Part shown: piece by piece, positions 15,075 to 22,955 of the stretch
How positions within the stretch are numbered: the stretch's first letter is position 1
How the letters are laid out: each line of letters opens with the position of its first letter
From: Tsuneonella troitsensis
Lineage (GTDB): Bacteria; Pseudomonadota; Alphaproteobacteria; Sphingomonadales; Sphingomonadaceae
Assembly: GCF_001441535.1 (NCBI RefSeq)
Contig: NZ_LMAU01000002.1
Coordinates: forward strand, 558,001 to 622,000
Reading direction: 5' to 3'
Length of the DNA stretch: 64,000 bases
Notes under the pieces: model-generated
Told to the model about the DNA's origin: nothing
Database searches by the model: none
What the model saw: only the letters and a program-made list of their open reading frames with translations
Program-made: the position numbers and the translations under genes

Positions 15075-16069
15075 TCGACCTGCCGCTCGTCTGGGCGTTC
15101 CTGATCGCCTTTTCGGTGTTCATGTACGTCGTCATGGACGGATTCGATCTTGGCATCGGGGTCCTGTTTCCAACCTTCGCGGTGGGCGGCGAGCGGGATT
15201 CGGCGATGAATTCCATCGCGCCGGTGTGGGATGGAAACGAGACCTGGCTTGTGCTGGGCGGCGGCGGCCTGTTTGCCGCGTTTCCGCTTGCCTATGCGAT
15301 CGTCATGCCCGCGACCTACCCGTTGATCATTGCGATGCTGCTGGGGCTGGTGTTTCGCGGGGTCGCGTTCGAATTTCGCTGGCGCGACTCGGCACACCGC
15401 GGCTTCTGGGATCTCGCGTTCGCAGGCGGCTCGCTTGTAGCCGCGCTTTCGCAGGGGATGATCTTGGGCGCCTTGCTTCAGGGTATCGCGGTCGAGGATC
15501 GTGCCTATGCGGGTAGCTGGTGGGACTGGCTGACGCCCTATACCCTTCTCACCGGCCTCGGCACTGTCGCCGGTTATGCCCTGCTCGGCAGCACCTGGCT
15601 CGTCTGGAAGCTCGAGGGAGCCGCGCAGGACCATGCGCGACGGATGGCGGTCCGCGCCGCCTGGGCGACGATCGCGCTGATGGGCGCGGTGAGCCTCTAC
15701 AACGTGGTATTGCGGCCCGAATACGCCGAACGCTGGCTGTCCATGCCCGATCTGCTCTGGGCAGCGCCGATCCCGTTCGTGACGGGGCTACTCGCCATCG
15801 CGCTGCTCCGCGCCCTAGCCCAAGGCCGCGAAGCAGCGCCGTTCGGCTGTTCACTGGGTCTGTTTCTCACGGGCATGGCGGGGCTGGGAGTGACCATCTT
15901 TCCGCACATCGTGCCGCCATCGGTCACGATCTGGGATGCCGCCGCGCCCGAACGGAGCCAGTCGTTCATGCTGATCGGCGTCGCCATCACGATGCCTCTG
16001 ATCCTCGCCTACACCGCATGGGCGTACTGGGTATTCCGCGGTAAGGTCGACCAGGACGGTTACCATTGA
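15071..16069 (+). CDS. cydB: Cytochrome bd-type ubiquinol oxidase subunit II
   Basis: The 332-residue subunit opens with the family signature VWAFLIAFSVFMYVVMDGFD, followed by DGNETWLVLGGGGLFAAFP, and has eight or more membrane segments. It pairs with CydA to form the oxidase. The ATG at 15071 overlaps the cydA stop by one base pair step (ATGA) and its own stop overlaps the TTG start of the small DUF2474 gene, so the three subunits are translationally coupled. Confidence 0.95.
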   Translation: MIDLPLVWAFLIAFSVFMYVVMDGFDLGIGVLFPTFAVGGERDSAMNSIAPVWDGNETWLVLGGGGLFAAFPLAYAIVMPATYPLIIAMLLGLVFRGVAFEFRWRDSAHRGFWDLAFAGGSLVAALSQGMILGALLQGIAVEDRAYAGSWWDWLTPYTLLTGLGTVAGYALLGSTWLVWKLEGAAQDHARRMAVRAAWATIALMGAVSLYNVVLRPEYAERWLSMPDLLWAAPIPFVTGLLAIALLRALAQGREAAPFGCSLGLFLTGMAGLGVTIFPHIVPPSVTIWDAAAPERSQSFMLIGVAITMPLILAYTAWAYWVFRGKVDQDGYH

Positions 16070-16182
16070 CCGAGCCATCGCTCATCAAACGCCTCGCGTG
16101 GATGGTCGCCATCTGGATAGCCAGCGTCGCAGCACTAGGGTTGGTGGCGATGGCGATCCGATACTGGCTGGTTCCATCCTGA
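16066..16182 (+). CDS. DUF2474-type small subunit of cytochrome bd oxidase (38 aa)
   Basis: This short gene starts with TTG overlapping the cydB stop (TTGA). The peptide is basic at the N-terminus (TEPSLIKRLAW) followed by a single membrane helix (MVAIWIASVAALGLVAMAI) and a short RYWLVPS tail. Small one-helix proteins of this kind (DUF2474, comparable in position to CydX) follow cydB in cyanide-insensitive oxidase operons and are thought to stabilise the complex. Position, overlap and pattern all support it. Confidence 0.85.
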   Translation: MTEPSLIKRLAWMVAIWIASVAALGLVAMAIRYWLVPS

Positions 16183-16203
16183 GGACATACCTCGCGGGCG
16201 CTT

Positions 16204-16262
16204 GGCAGCCTCGCTGACGCACGTTATGAGAACGTTCACAAGATAACGATCGAGAGGCTGCC
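16204..16262 (+). promoter_or_regulatory. 9-bp inverted repeat enclosing an operator and covering the GH16 ribosome-binding site
   Basis: GGCAGCCTC at 16204-16212 is perfectly complementary to 16254-16262, which ends one base before the GTG start. In mRNA the helix would include the GAGAGG ribosome-binding site and could hide it. The loop contains the LacI-type palindrome at 16227-16240. Confidence 0.45.
16227..16240. promoter_or_regulatory. LacI-family operator upstream of the GH16 gene
   Basis: TGAGAACGTTCACA fits the LacI/GalR-family pattern TGnnAnCGnTnnCA at every fixed position. Similar sites (TGACAACGTTGTCA) precede sugar-utilisation genes in Caulobacter and sphingomonads. No LacI-family gene lies in the window, so the regulator would be encoded elsewhere. 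Confidence 0.55.
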
Positions 16263-16263
16263 C

Positions 16264-17118
16264 GTGAGACTGACCGTTCTGCCGTTCGCCCTTCCCGCCG
16301 CCCTGGCGCTCAGCGGTTGCGCGACGATCGCTCCCGCCGACGATGCACCCACAACGGGGCGGACGCTCCTGTTTGCCGACGAGTTCGATGGTACGTCGCT
16401 CGACCGCAGCAAGTGGCAGGTCATCGGACCCGACTTCTGGGTCAACAACGAGCAGCAGGCCTATGTCGATCGGCCCGACGTTCTCGAGGTTCGAAACGGG
16501 TCCCTGGTCCTCACCCCGCGCTACGCGCCCGGTGTGGACACGATTGAGCGGCGCAAGGCGGACTTCATCGCCGGACGGATCGAGAGCAAGGGCAAGTTCG
16601 ACTTTACCTATGGCCGCGCCGAAGCGCGCATACGGATGCCCGACGCGGTCGGGGTCTGGCCGGCCTTTTGGCTCCTGGGCAACGGACCGTGGCCGTCCAC
16701 CGGCGAAATCGACATCATGGAATATGTCGGTGAAAAGGACTGGATCGGCGTGGCGATGCACGGCCCGAAATATTCGGGGGAAACGCCGTTTGTCGATCGT
16801 TTCTATTTCCCGCCCGGGGAGGATGCGACCGGCTGGCACGTCTATGCCGCCGAATGGAAGAAGGACTCTGTCGAATTCTACATCGACGACCGCCTCACAT
16901 ACCGCGTCACGCGGCCGATGGTCGAACACTACGGAAATTGGGTGTTCGACAATCCCGAACACGTGATCGTCAATTTCGCGCTCGGCGGCGCCTACCCGGT
17001 GAAGAACAACACCGCCAAGCAGCCCTATCCTGGCCTCCCACTCGCGACCGCCGAACGCATCAAGCGCGGCGAACTGTCGATGGAGGTCGATTGGGTGCGG
17101 GTTTACGCGCCCCGTTAG
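16264..17118 (+). CDS. Glycoside hydrolase family 16 lipoprotein (beta-glucanase-like)
   Basis: The 284-residue enzyme starts at a GTG, has a lipobox ending at Cys19 (ALALSGC) and then the GH16 jelly-roll. The catalytic motif GEIDIMEYVG gives Glu148 as nucleophile, Asp150 and Glu153 as acid/base, and tryptophans in VWPAFWLLG and the downstream GWHVYAAEW line the substrate cleft. It should cleave beta-1,3 or mixed-linkage glucans such as laminarin at the cell surface or in the periplasm; the exact glycan cannot be read from sequence. A LacI-type operator and a possible RBS-masking hairpin lie upstream. Confidence 0.9.
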   Translation: MRLTVLPFALPAALALSGCATIAPADDAPTTGRTLLFADEFDGTSLDRSKWQVIGPDFWVNNEQQAYVDRPDVLEVRNGSLVLTPRYAPGVDTIERRKADFIAGRIESKGKFDFTYGRAEARIRMPDAVGVWPAFWLLGNGPWPSTGEIDIMEYVGEKDWIGVAMHGPKYSGETPFVDRFYFPPGEDATGWHVYAAEWKKDSVEFYIDDRLTYRVTRPMVEHYGNWVFDNPEHVIVNFALGGAYPVKNNTAKQPYPGLPLATAERIKRGELSMEVDWVRVYAPR

Positions 17119-17130
17119 CCGCCGGCGCGA

Positions 17131-17988
17131 TCAGGTCCAGACCGCTTCGGGCGGCAGGCTCATCAGGATCGCCTCGATGTTGCCGCCCGTCTTCAGGCCG
17201 AACAGGGTACCACGGTCGTAGACCAGATTGAATTCGGCATAGCGTCCGCGCCATTCGAGCTGGGTGCGCTTGTGCTCGGGCGTGAACTCCATGCCCATGC
17301 GCCTTCGCACAAGCTTAGGGTAGACGTCGAGAAAAGCCTTGCCGACGTCTTGCGTGAACGTGAAATTGCGCTCCCACGCCGCGTCGTCCGGGCATTCGAG
17401 GTGGTCGTAGAAAATCCCGCCGACGCCCCGGTGGACGCCGCGATGCGGAATGAAGAAATACTCGTCGGCCCACTTGGCGAAGCGTTCGTAGTAAGTCGGG
17501 TTGTGCGCCATGCAGGCCGCCCGGAATGCCGCATGGAATTCGGCGGTATCCTCTTCGTAGGGGATCGGCGGATTGAGATCCGCCCCGCCCCCGAACCACG
17601 TCTTGCCGGTCGTCAGGAACCTCGTGTTCATGTGGACGGCGGGCACGTGGGGATTGGCCATGTGCGCGACGAGACTGATTCCGGTGGCGGTAAAGCCGGG
17701 GTTGTCGTCGTCCGCACCGTGAATCGTCGCCGCGAAGCCGGGAGCGAAAGCGCCGTGGACGGTCGAGACGTTGACCCCGACCTTCTCGAACACCTTGCCC
17801 TTCATGACGCCGCGAACGCCTCCGCCGGGATTGTCGTTGCCGTCTTCCTCTCGGCTCCAAGGTGCATATTCGAAGCGCGCGTCCGATCCCGCCTCTTGTT
17901 CGATAGCCTCGAATGCGGCGCAGATCTGGTCGCGTAGCGACTCGAACCAATCCTTTGCGCGGGCGGTTTGGGGGGTCCAGTCAGTCAT
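17131..17988 (-). CDS. hemF: Oxygen-dependent coproporphyrinogen III oxidase
   Basis: This 285-residue cytosolic enzyme decarboxylates coproporphyrinogen III to protoporphyrinogen IX with oxygen. Conserved segments are clear: GGGVRGVMKGKVFEKVGVNV near the N-terminus, NPHVPAVHMNTR, FGGGADLNP, DEYFFIPHRGVHRGVGGIFYD and a C-terminal RYAEFNLVYDRGTLFGLKTGG. The ATG at 17988 gives the standard length; an upstream open frame to 18147 runs through the divergent pdeM gene. It converges with the GH16 gene, separated by 12 bases. Confidence 0.96.
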   Translation of the reverse strand: MTDWTPQTARAKDWFESLRDQICAAFEAIEQEAGSDARFEYAPWSREEDGNDNPGGGVRGVMKGKVFEKVGVNVSTVHGAFAPGFAATIHGADDDNPGFTATGISLVAHMANPHVPAVHMNTRFLTTGKTWFGGGADLNPPIPYEEDTAEFHAAFRAACMAHNPTYYERFAKWADEYFFIPHRGVHRGVGGIFYDHLECPDDAAWERNFTFTQDVGKAFLDVYPKLVRRRMGMEFTPEHKRTQLEWRGRYAEFNLVYDRGTLFGLKTGGNIEAILMSLPPEAVWT

Positions 17989-18035
17989 GTCCTGCCACCC
18001 TTGCCAAGCCCGATGCACCGGGGCAAGAGCAACCA

Positions 18036-18728
18036 ATGGTTCCCTTTTCGTTCGCAGGCCAGGAGTTTGCCCTGATTCAGGGGCGCGCACTTTATTGGCC
18101 GCGCGAGAACGCGCTTCTGGTGGCCGACCTGCACCTCGAAAAAGCAAGCTTCTTTGCGCGGCACGGACAGATGCTTCCCCCTTACGACAGCCGCGAGACG
18201 CTGGAGCGCCTTGCGCTGGCCATTCGCGAGACGGGTGCGCGCCGGGTCTATACCCTGGGCGACAACTTCCACGATTCGGCGGGCCCCTCCCGGCTCGAAC
18301 CGCACGCCGCGGGGATGCTGGCGGCCCTCACCCGTGCAACGGACTGGGTCTGGATCACGGGCAACCACGATTCTGCGATGGAAGCGACGGCGGGTGGTAC
18401 CCTTGCGGAAGAGCTGGAGATTGCAGGGCTGGTGTTGCGCCACAGGGCCACGCGGGGGGAGACGAGGCCGGAACTGTCTGGCCACTATCACCCCCGCCTC
18501 CACATTACCGTGCGCCAGCGGAGAATCCGACGCCCCTGCGCGGTGATCAGCACCGATGCCGACGGTGCCGGACGGATGATCCTGCCCGCTTACGGTGCGC
18601 TTACCGGCGGAATGGATGCGGCCGATCACGAGATTCTCAGGGTGTTACAGCCCGCGCGTGCGATCGACGCTCTCGTGCCTGCTGGTGGCAAGCTTGCCAC
18701 ATTTCCCCTGTGGCGTGCGGCCGCCTGA
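18036..18728 (+). CDS. pdeM: Ligase-associated DNA damage response endonuclease PdeM
   Basis: This 230-residue calcineurin-like metallophosphoesterase has all the metal-binding motifs: DLHLEK with Asp31 and His33, GDNFHD at 75-80, GNHD at 109-112 and GHYHP at 149-153. The family usually accompanies an Lhr-type helicase, an ATP-dependent DNA ligase and an MBL-fold exonuclease in a DNA-repair operon. None of these partners is adjacent here, where it lies divergent from hemF, so either the partners are elsewhere or the gene acts alone. The ATG at 18036 starts directly at the domain. Confidence 0.85.
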   Translation: MVPFSFAGQEFALIQGRALYWPRENALLVADLHLEKASFFARHGQMLPPYDSRETLERLALAIRETGARRVYTLGDNFHDSAGPSRLEPHAAGMLAALTRATDWVWITGNHDSAMEATAGGTLAEELEIAGLVLRHRATRGETRPELSGHYHPRLHITVRQRRIRRPCAVISTDADGAGRMILPAYGALTGGMDAADHEILRVLQPARAIDALVPAGGKLATFPLWRAAA

Positions 18729-18793
18729 ATCGGCCCCCTTCCTTCGCAGGCGATTCGTCCCTAAGTAGCGGCCCCTGACCAAAGGCAATTTCC

Positions 18794-18809
18794 AGGAGAA
18801 CGCCCCATA
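18794..18809 (+). promoter_or_regulatory. Ribosome-binding site and AUA start of infC
   Basis: AGGAGA is followed by 7 bases and ATA, then GCC CGT. This spacing is optimal for the ATA and 28 bases for the downstream ATG. It is the local evidence for a rare start codon and a possible autoregulatory site. Confidence 0.65.
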
Positions 18810-19349
18810 GCCCGTCCCCCCCGGCGCATGCTGGCCCCGCCCGTAAAGAGCGGCCCGCGCTACGATAGCATGATTCAATCCGACAAGGTTCGCGTCATCG
18901 ACGAGAACGGCGAGAACCTCGGGGTGATGTACACCCGCGAGGCTATCGAGCAGGCCAACGGAATCGGCCTCAACCTCGTCGAGATTTCTCCCAACGCCGA
19001 TCCGCCGGTCGCCAAGTTCCTCGACGTGGGCAAGCACCGCTACGAGGCGCAGAAAAAGGCGAACGCCGCGCGCAAAACGCAGAAGACGCAGGACATCAAA
19101 GAGATCAAGATGCGTCCGAACATCGACGATCACGATTACGATGTGAAGATGCGCAGCGTCGCCAAGTTCATCGGCGAAGGCGACAAGGTCAAGATGACCC
19201 TGCGGTTCCGGGGCCGCGAGATGGCGCACCAGGAACTGGGCATGAATCTGCTCAAACGCGTCCAGGACGATACGGCCGAGATCGCCAAGGTCGAGGCGTA
19301 TCCACGTCTCGAGGGCCGTCAGATGCTGATGGTCCTCTCGCCCAAGTGA
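18807..19349 (+). CDS. infC: Translation initiation factor IF-3, probable AUA start
   Basis: IF-3 binds the 30S subunit and checks start-codon pairing. The protein has the N-domain (GPRYDSMIQSDKVRVIDENG), the lysine-rich linker and the C-domain (KFIGEGDKVKMTLRFRGREM). The first ATG at 18828 would leave the ribosome-binding site AGGAGA (18794-18799) too far upstream. An ATA at 18807 lies 7 bases after it and adds ARPPRR, which matches the basic N-terminus of alphaproteobacterial IF-3. Non-AUG starts on infC are known (AUU in E. coli) and give autoregulation, because IF-3 rejects them. Confidence 0.92.
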   Translation: MARPPRRMLAPPVKSGPRYDSMIQSDKVRVIDENGENLGVMYTREAIEQANGIGLNLVEISPNADPPVAKFLDVGKHRYEAQKKANAARKTQKTQDIKEIKMRPNIDDHDYDVKMRSVAKFIGEGDKVKMTLRFRGREMAHQELGMNLLKRVQDDTAEIAKVEAYPRLEGRQMLMVLSPK

Positions 19350-19358
19350 CAACGAGCG

Positions 19359-19382
19359 ACGGCGGTTGATCGCAGCCGCCGT
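19359..19382 (+). terminator. Hairpin after infC
   Basis: ACGGCGG at 19359-19365 pairs with CCGCCGT at 19376-19382 over a 10-base loop, 10 bases past the infC stop. There is no T-run, so this is a weak terminator candidate. Confidence 0.35.
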
Positions 19383-19508
19383 TGCCGCGTCTCAAACTCC
19401 GACGGATCGACGAACGGCAGGCAGGATCGACGGATTGCCTGTCGATTGCATCGACTTATCGATAAGGACATGCTCCGGACAAGACTGTCTGGATGGAGCA
19501 CCAAACTG

Positions 19509-20645
19509 ATGCGATCTGCCCTGCTATGCGGACTCTCGGCCTGCGCGATTGTGATCGTTTGCACACCGGCAACAGCGCAGTCGCAACCCCCACAGACTGA
19601 GCAGGCGGGTAACTTCGCTCAGTTCGTGCCGCAGGACGATACGATATCGACGCGGCTGGATTTCACTTATTGGAACACCGCTCTGCGTTGGTTCGTACTG
19701 CGCATGGGCCGGTCCTTGCGCGAGTACGAACCACGGCCGGACACCCAGTTGGGTACACGCTTTTCTTACGGGCACGATTCGGCCTACCGACTTGAAGGCA
19801 ACCGGGTCGCATTTTCGCTTCTTCCGCCCGATGTGATCCAGTCGCTCACCGACTATCGGCGAGACCTTGAGCAACTTGCTGCCACTGTTCCAATAGCTCG
19901 GCTCAGCAGAAACGAGCAGCTTGCCTATTGGATGAATCTGCACAACGTGGCGGTTATCGAGCAGATTGCACTGGCATATCCGGTCAAGAAGCCGTCGCTG
20001 ATCCCGGTGGGCGACAGCGGCCTACCGCTGGACGAGTCCCCCTTCATTACCGTGGCCGGCGTTAAATTGAGCCCGAAGGATATTCGCACGAAGATTGTCT
20101 ATCCAAACTGGCGCGATCCAAAGGTGATCTACGGTTTTTGGCGCGGTGATATCGGCGGGCCATCTATCAGCCGCGAAGCATTCGCTTCCGATAACGTTGG
20201 GGCGCAACTGGATTTCCTAGCACTGGAGTTCGTCAACTCGCTCCGGGGAACCCAGAAGTCGGGCAACACCATGCTGGTCTCCAGCATTTATGACGAGGCC
20301 CGACCATTTTTCTTTCCGAACTGGCCCGCGGATCTACGAGCGCACATCGCCAAGCATGCGGAAGAGGACGTCGCTGCCATCCTTGCTAGTACGAGCGCGG
20401 TGGATGCGAGTGTGTCGGAAACCGATATCGCCGACCTATCGAAAGGTGAGCGTGAGCCGCAATTGACCAACTTGGTCAAGGGCGACCAGTATCAGAGTAC
20501 TTCGGTGGACCCAGCGATCGCACGCCTGCTTGCGGAGCGGAAAGACAAGATAGAGCGGGCCGTTCGGCAGAACGAACGCCAAGGCAAGGTGACGGTTCAG
20601 GCGGGGGAGGCCAACCCACCGCCACCGCCGGAAATCGTACGTTAG
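19509..20645 (+). CDS. Exported DUF547 domain protein
   Basis: This protein (378 aa from the ATG at 19509) has a signal peptide (MRSALLCGLSACAIVIVCTPATAQ) and a DUF547 core: FTYWNTALRWFV, RLSRNEQLAYWMNLHNVAVIEQIA and, further on, YGFWRGDIGGPSISREAF with conserved tryptophan and histidine residues. The family occurs in bacteria and plants and its biochemical role is unknown. GGAG lies 11 bases upstream of the chosen ATG; upstream in-frame ATGs at 19446 and 19470 remain possible. It is a single gene following infC. Confidence 0.75.
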   Translation: MRSALLCGLSACAIVIVCTPATAQSQPPQTEQAGNFAQFVPQDDTISTRLDFTYWNTALRWFVLRMGRSLREYEPRPDTQLGTRFSYGHDSAYRLEGNRVAFSLLPPDVIQSLTDYRRDLEQLAATVPIARLSRNEQLAYWMNLHNVAVIEQIALAYPVKKPSLIPVGDSGLPLDESPFITVAGVKLSPKDIRTKIVYPNWRDPKVIYGFWRGDIGGPSISREAFASDNVGAQLDFLALEFVNSLRGTQKSGNTMLVSSIYDEARPFFFPNWPADLRAHIAKHAEEDVAAILASTSAVDASVSETDIADLSKGEREPQLTNLVKGDQYQSTSVDPAIARLLAERKDKIERAVRQNERQGKVTVQAGEANPPPPPEIVR

Positions 20646-20663
20646 CTGCGAATATTCTGTCGC

Positions 20664-21293
20664 TCACTCCATCCGGAAATCGAGTAATGTGAACCTGGCG
20701 GGCGCGGTGGAATAGACGCCGTGCCCCCGGCCACCCTCCGCCCCGAACGTCATGCTGACGCTCTCCGTTTGCGAAAGTGCTGCGGTAAAGGCCTGAGGGT
20801 CGTTCGCAGCCGGACGATAGCCCACGCTGATCCAGCGGGGGTCGTCAAGCCGGGCGGTAAAGGTATGCACGCCTGGTCGCAGCGGCAGGATCGATGGTGA
20901 GTACCAGCGATAGGTGTCGTATCGCCCGCGTGCGGTCCAATTGTCTCCGGTGCGCTGAAACGCGAGGCCAAAATTTCCTGGGCGCCCGAATTCATGCGCC
21001 ACGAACTTCGTCTCTGGCGCCGCATCGATACGGTAACGCACAGTGATCTGCCGTGCGCCTTCGATCGGGCCCGTATTCAGGGTCACATAGTGAATGTGGC
21101 CGCGCCCCTCGGTAGGAAACTGAAACCATGGTCCCTGGGGTCCTTCCCGCAACGTACCGGAGATACCGACCGAGTAGTTCTTGCCCCGGATCACCGGCCC
21201 GATGCGCCACGCTTCGGCTGGCTGCGCCGCCGCGTAGGCTATGGGTGCGGCAATTGCAGCGAACAGAGCGAAGGGCGCTATATACTGCTTCAT
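20664..21293 (-). CDS. Exported protein of unknown function
   Basis: This 209-residue protein has a signal peptide (MKQYIAPFALFAAIAAPIAYAAAQ) and a beta-rich body (GPVIRGKNYSVGISGT, RQITVRYRIDAAPETKFV, GVHTFTARLDDPRWISVGY) ending in ARFTLLDFRME. The pattern resembles a jelly-roll or concanavalin-like carbohydrate-binding fold, but I cannot assign a family. The ATG at 21293 puts the signal peptide first; an upstream in-frame start at 21329 adds residues without a signal. It is divergent from the DASS transporter. Confidence 0.65.
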   Translation of the reverse strand: MKQYIAPFALFAAIAAPIAYAAAQPAEAWRIGPVIRGKNYSVGISGTLREGPQGPWFQFPTEGRGHIHYVTLNTGPIEGARQITVRYRIDAAPETKFVAHEFGRPGNFGLAFQRTGDNWTARGRYDTYRWYSPSILPLRPGVHTFTARLDDPRWISVGYRPAANDPQAFTAALSQTESVSMTFGAEGGRGHGVYSTAPARFTLLDFRME

Positions 21294-21396
21294 GGTGCCG
21301 ACATTGCCCCCCATCCGATTGCAACGCACTGAACCGCGCGGTTGCCTCCGCTTAAGGTTTCGCTAGACCCGGCGACAGGGGGAGAATGCCGCAACC

Positions 21397-22812
21397 ATGA
21401 CAACACGCCGCATCGGCCTGGTGGCCGGACTGGTCCTCTTCCTGCTCACCGTAGTCCTGCCTCCCCCCGGCGGCATGAGCCGCGAGGCGTGGACTGCCGC
21501 GGGCCTCGTCATGTGGATGGCCGCTTGGTGGATGACCGAGGCGATCCCGCTTTATGCTACGGCACTCCTGCCCTTTATCGTCCTGCCGCTCGCCGGAGTG
21601 GCCGACGCCAACAAGACCGCAGCCGCCTATTACTCTCCGATCATATTCATCTTCATCGGCGGCGCGTTCCTCGCGCTCGCGATCGAGCGAACGGGGCTTC
21701 ATAAGCGACTGGCGCTGTGGATCATGGGGATGACGGGGCCTAAATCGTGGCAGCTCCTGTTGGGGGTGATGTGCGCGACCGCGCTGCTCTCGATGATGAT
21801 CTCGAACACGTCTTCGGCCCTCATCATGATGCCAATGGCGGTGGCCATGCTCGCCGCCGGCGGCGTCAAGACGACCGACACCGGCGGTTTTGCCGGTGCG
21901 CTCCCGATGGGGATAGCGTTCGCTGCATCGATCGGCGGCCTCGGCACGATGATCGGTACGCCGACCAACGTGATCGGCGCGGGCCTGATCGAGCAGGCGC
22001 TGGGCGTGAAGATCAGCTTCCTTGAGTGGAGCCTGTTCGCCCTCCCGCTCGTTGCGATCGCCATTCCGCTCGCGGCATTTCTTATCGCGCGCGTGCAGCG
22101 GATTGCGGATTCTTCATTCGATCCGGTCGCCGCCCGCGCGTCGATCGCCACGGACGGCGGTGCCTGGTCGACTGCGGAGAGGCGCCTCATGGTGGTCGTC
22201 GTGCTCGCGATGCTCGCCTGGATCACCCAGCCATGGACCGAACCTCTCCTGCCGAAAGGCGGGCTGACCGATGGCACGATCGCAGCCGCCGCGGGCCTCG
22301 CCATGTTCCTGCTGCCGGACGGCACCGGGCGCCCGATGCTGACTTGGCCCGAAGCAAACCGAGCGCCGTGGGACGTCGTGCTGATGTTCGGCGGGGGCCT
22401 TGCGCTCGCCATGGGCATGACCGCCAGCGGCCTTGCCGAGTGGCTGGGCCAAGCTCTCCTGCCGTTGGCCAGCCTGCCGCCGTTCGTTCTGGTCCTGGTG
22501 GTAGTCGCTTTCATCATCGTGATCACCGAATTCGCAAGCAACATCGCCACGGCAAGCGGGATCATGCCGGTGGTCGCCGCGCTCGCCCCGTCGATGAGCG
22601 CGGACCCGCTGCTGATCGCCCTGCCTGCCGCGATCGCCGCAAGCTGGGGCTTCATGTTGCCAGCGGGCACGGGACCGAATGCGCTCGCCTGGGCGACCGG
22701 GCATATCACCCTAAAACGGATGATCGCCGCCGGGTTTTGGCTCGACGTATTGGGAGCACTGCTCATCGTGGGCGTCATCTGGACCATGCACACGGTGCTT
22801 GGTTACGGTTGA
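21397..22812 (+). CDS. DASS/SLC13 family anion:sodium symporter
   Basis: The 471-residue membrane protein has about 11 hydrophobic helices and the family hallmarks: WMTEAIPLYATALLPF, and the SNT motif in MMISNTSSALIMMPMAVAML with a second copy in ITEFASNIATASGIMPV, the paired hairpins that hold sodium and the substrate. Members take up dicarboxylates such as succinate, or sulfate. Which one is used here cannot be told. It lies upstream of the Cys/Met PLP enzyme, 143 bp away, but that gap holds its own structured leader, so cotranscription is uncertain. Confidence 0.88.
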   Translation: MTTRRIGLVAGLVLFLLTVVLPPPGGMSREAWTAAGLVMWMAAWWMTEAIPLYATALLPFIVLPLAGVADANKTAAAYYSPIIFIFIGGAFLALAIERTGLHKRLALWIMGMTGPKSWQLLLGVMCATALLSMMISNTSSALIMMPMAVAMLAAGGVKTTDTGGFAGALPMGIAFAASIGGLGTMIGTPTNVIGAGLIEQALGVKISFLEWSLFALPLVAIAIPLAAFLIARVQRIADSSFDPVAARASIATDGGAWSTAERRLMVVVVLAMLAWITQPWTEPLLPKGGLTDGTIAAAAGLAMFLLPDGTGRPMLTWPEANRAPWDVVLMFGGGLALAMGMTASGLAEWLGQALLPLASLPPFVLVLVVVAFIIVITEFASNIATASGIMPVVAALAPSMSADPLLIALPAAIAASWGFMLPAGTGPNALAWATGHITLKRMIAAGFWLDVLGALLIVGVIWTMHTVLGYG

Positions 22813-22854
22813 AATCATCTTCGCCACGCGGTAACGGCCCGCCCGTCCGGCGAG

Positions 22855-22955
22855 CCGGCGGAGATGCGTCCTGCGGAGGTTAGGGCGCGAGCGCCCCGGC
22901 TTCTCGTCCCATCGGCTCCCGCCTCCCTGGGAGCGTTTGGAAAACGAGGCAGACC
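22855..22955 (+). promoter_or_regulatory. Structured 5' leader of the Cys/Met PLP enzyme, possible riboswitch
   Basis: The leader contains two clean hairpins: GGGCG/CGCCC at 22883-22896 and GCTCCC/GGGAGC at 22915-22934. GCCTC in the second loop (22921-22925) is complementary to the GAGGC at 22946-22950 just before the start codon, so two exclusive folds could open or close the ribosome-binding site. I could not match it to a named SAM or SAH riboswitch. Confidence 0.35.
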
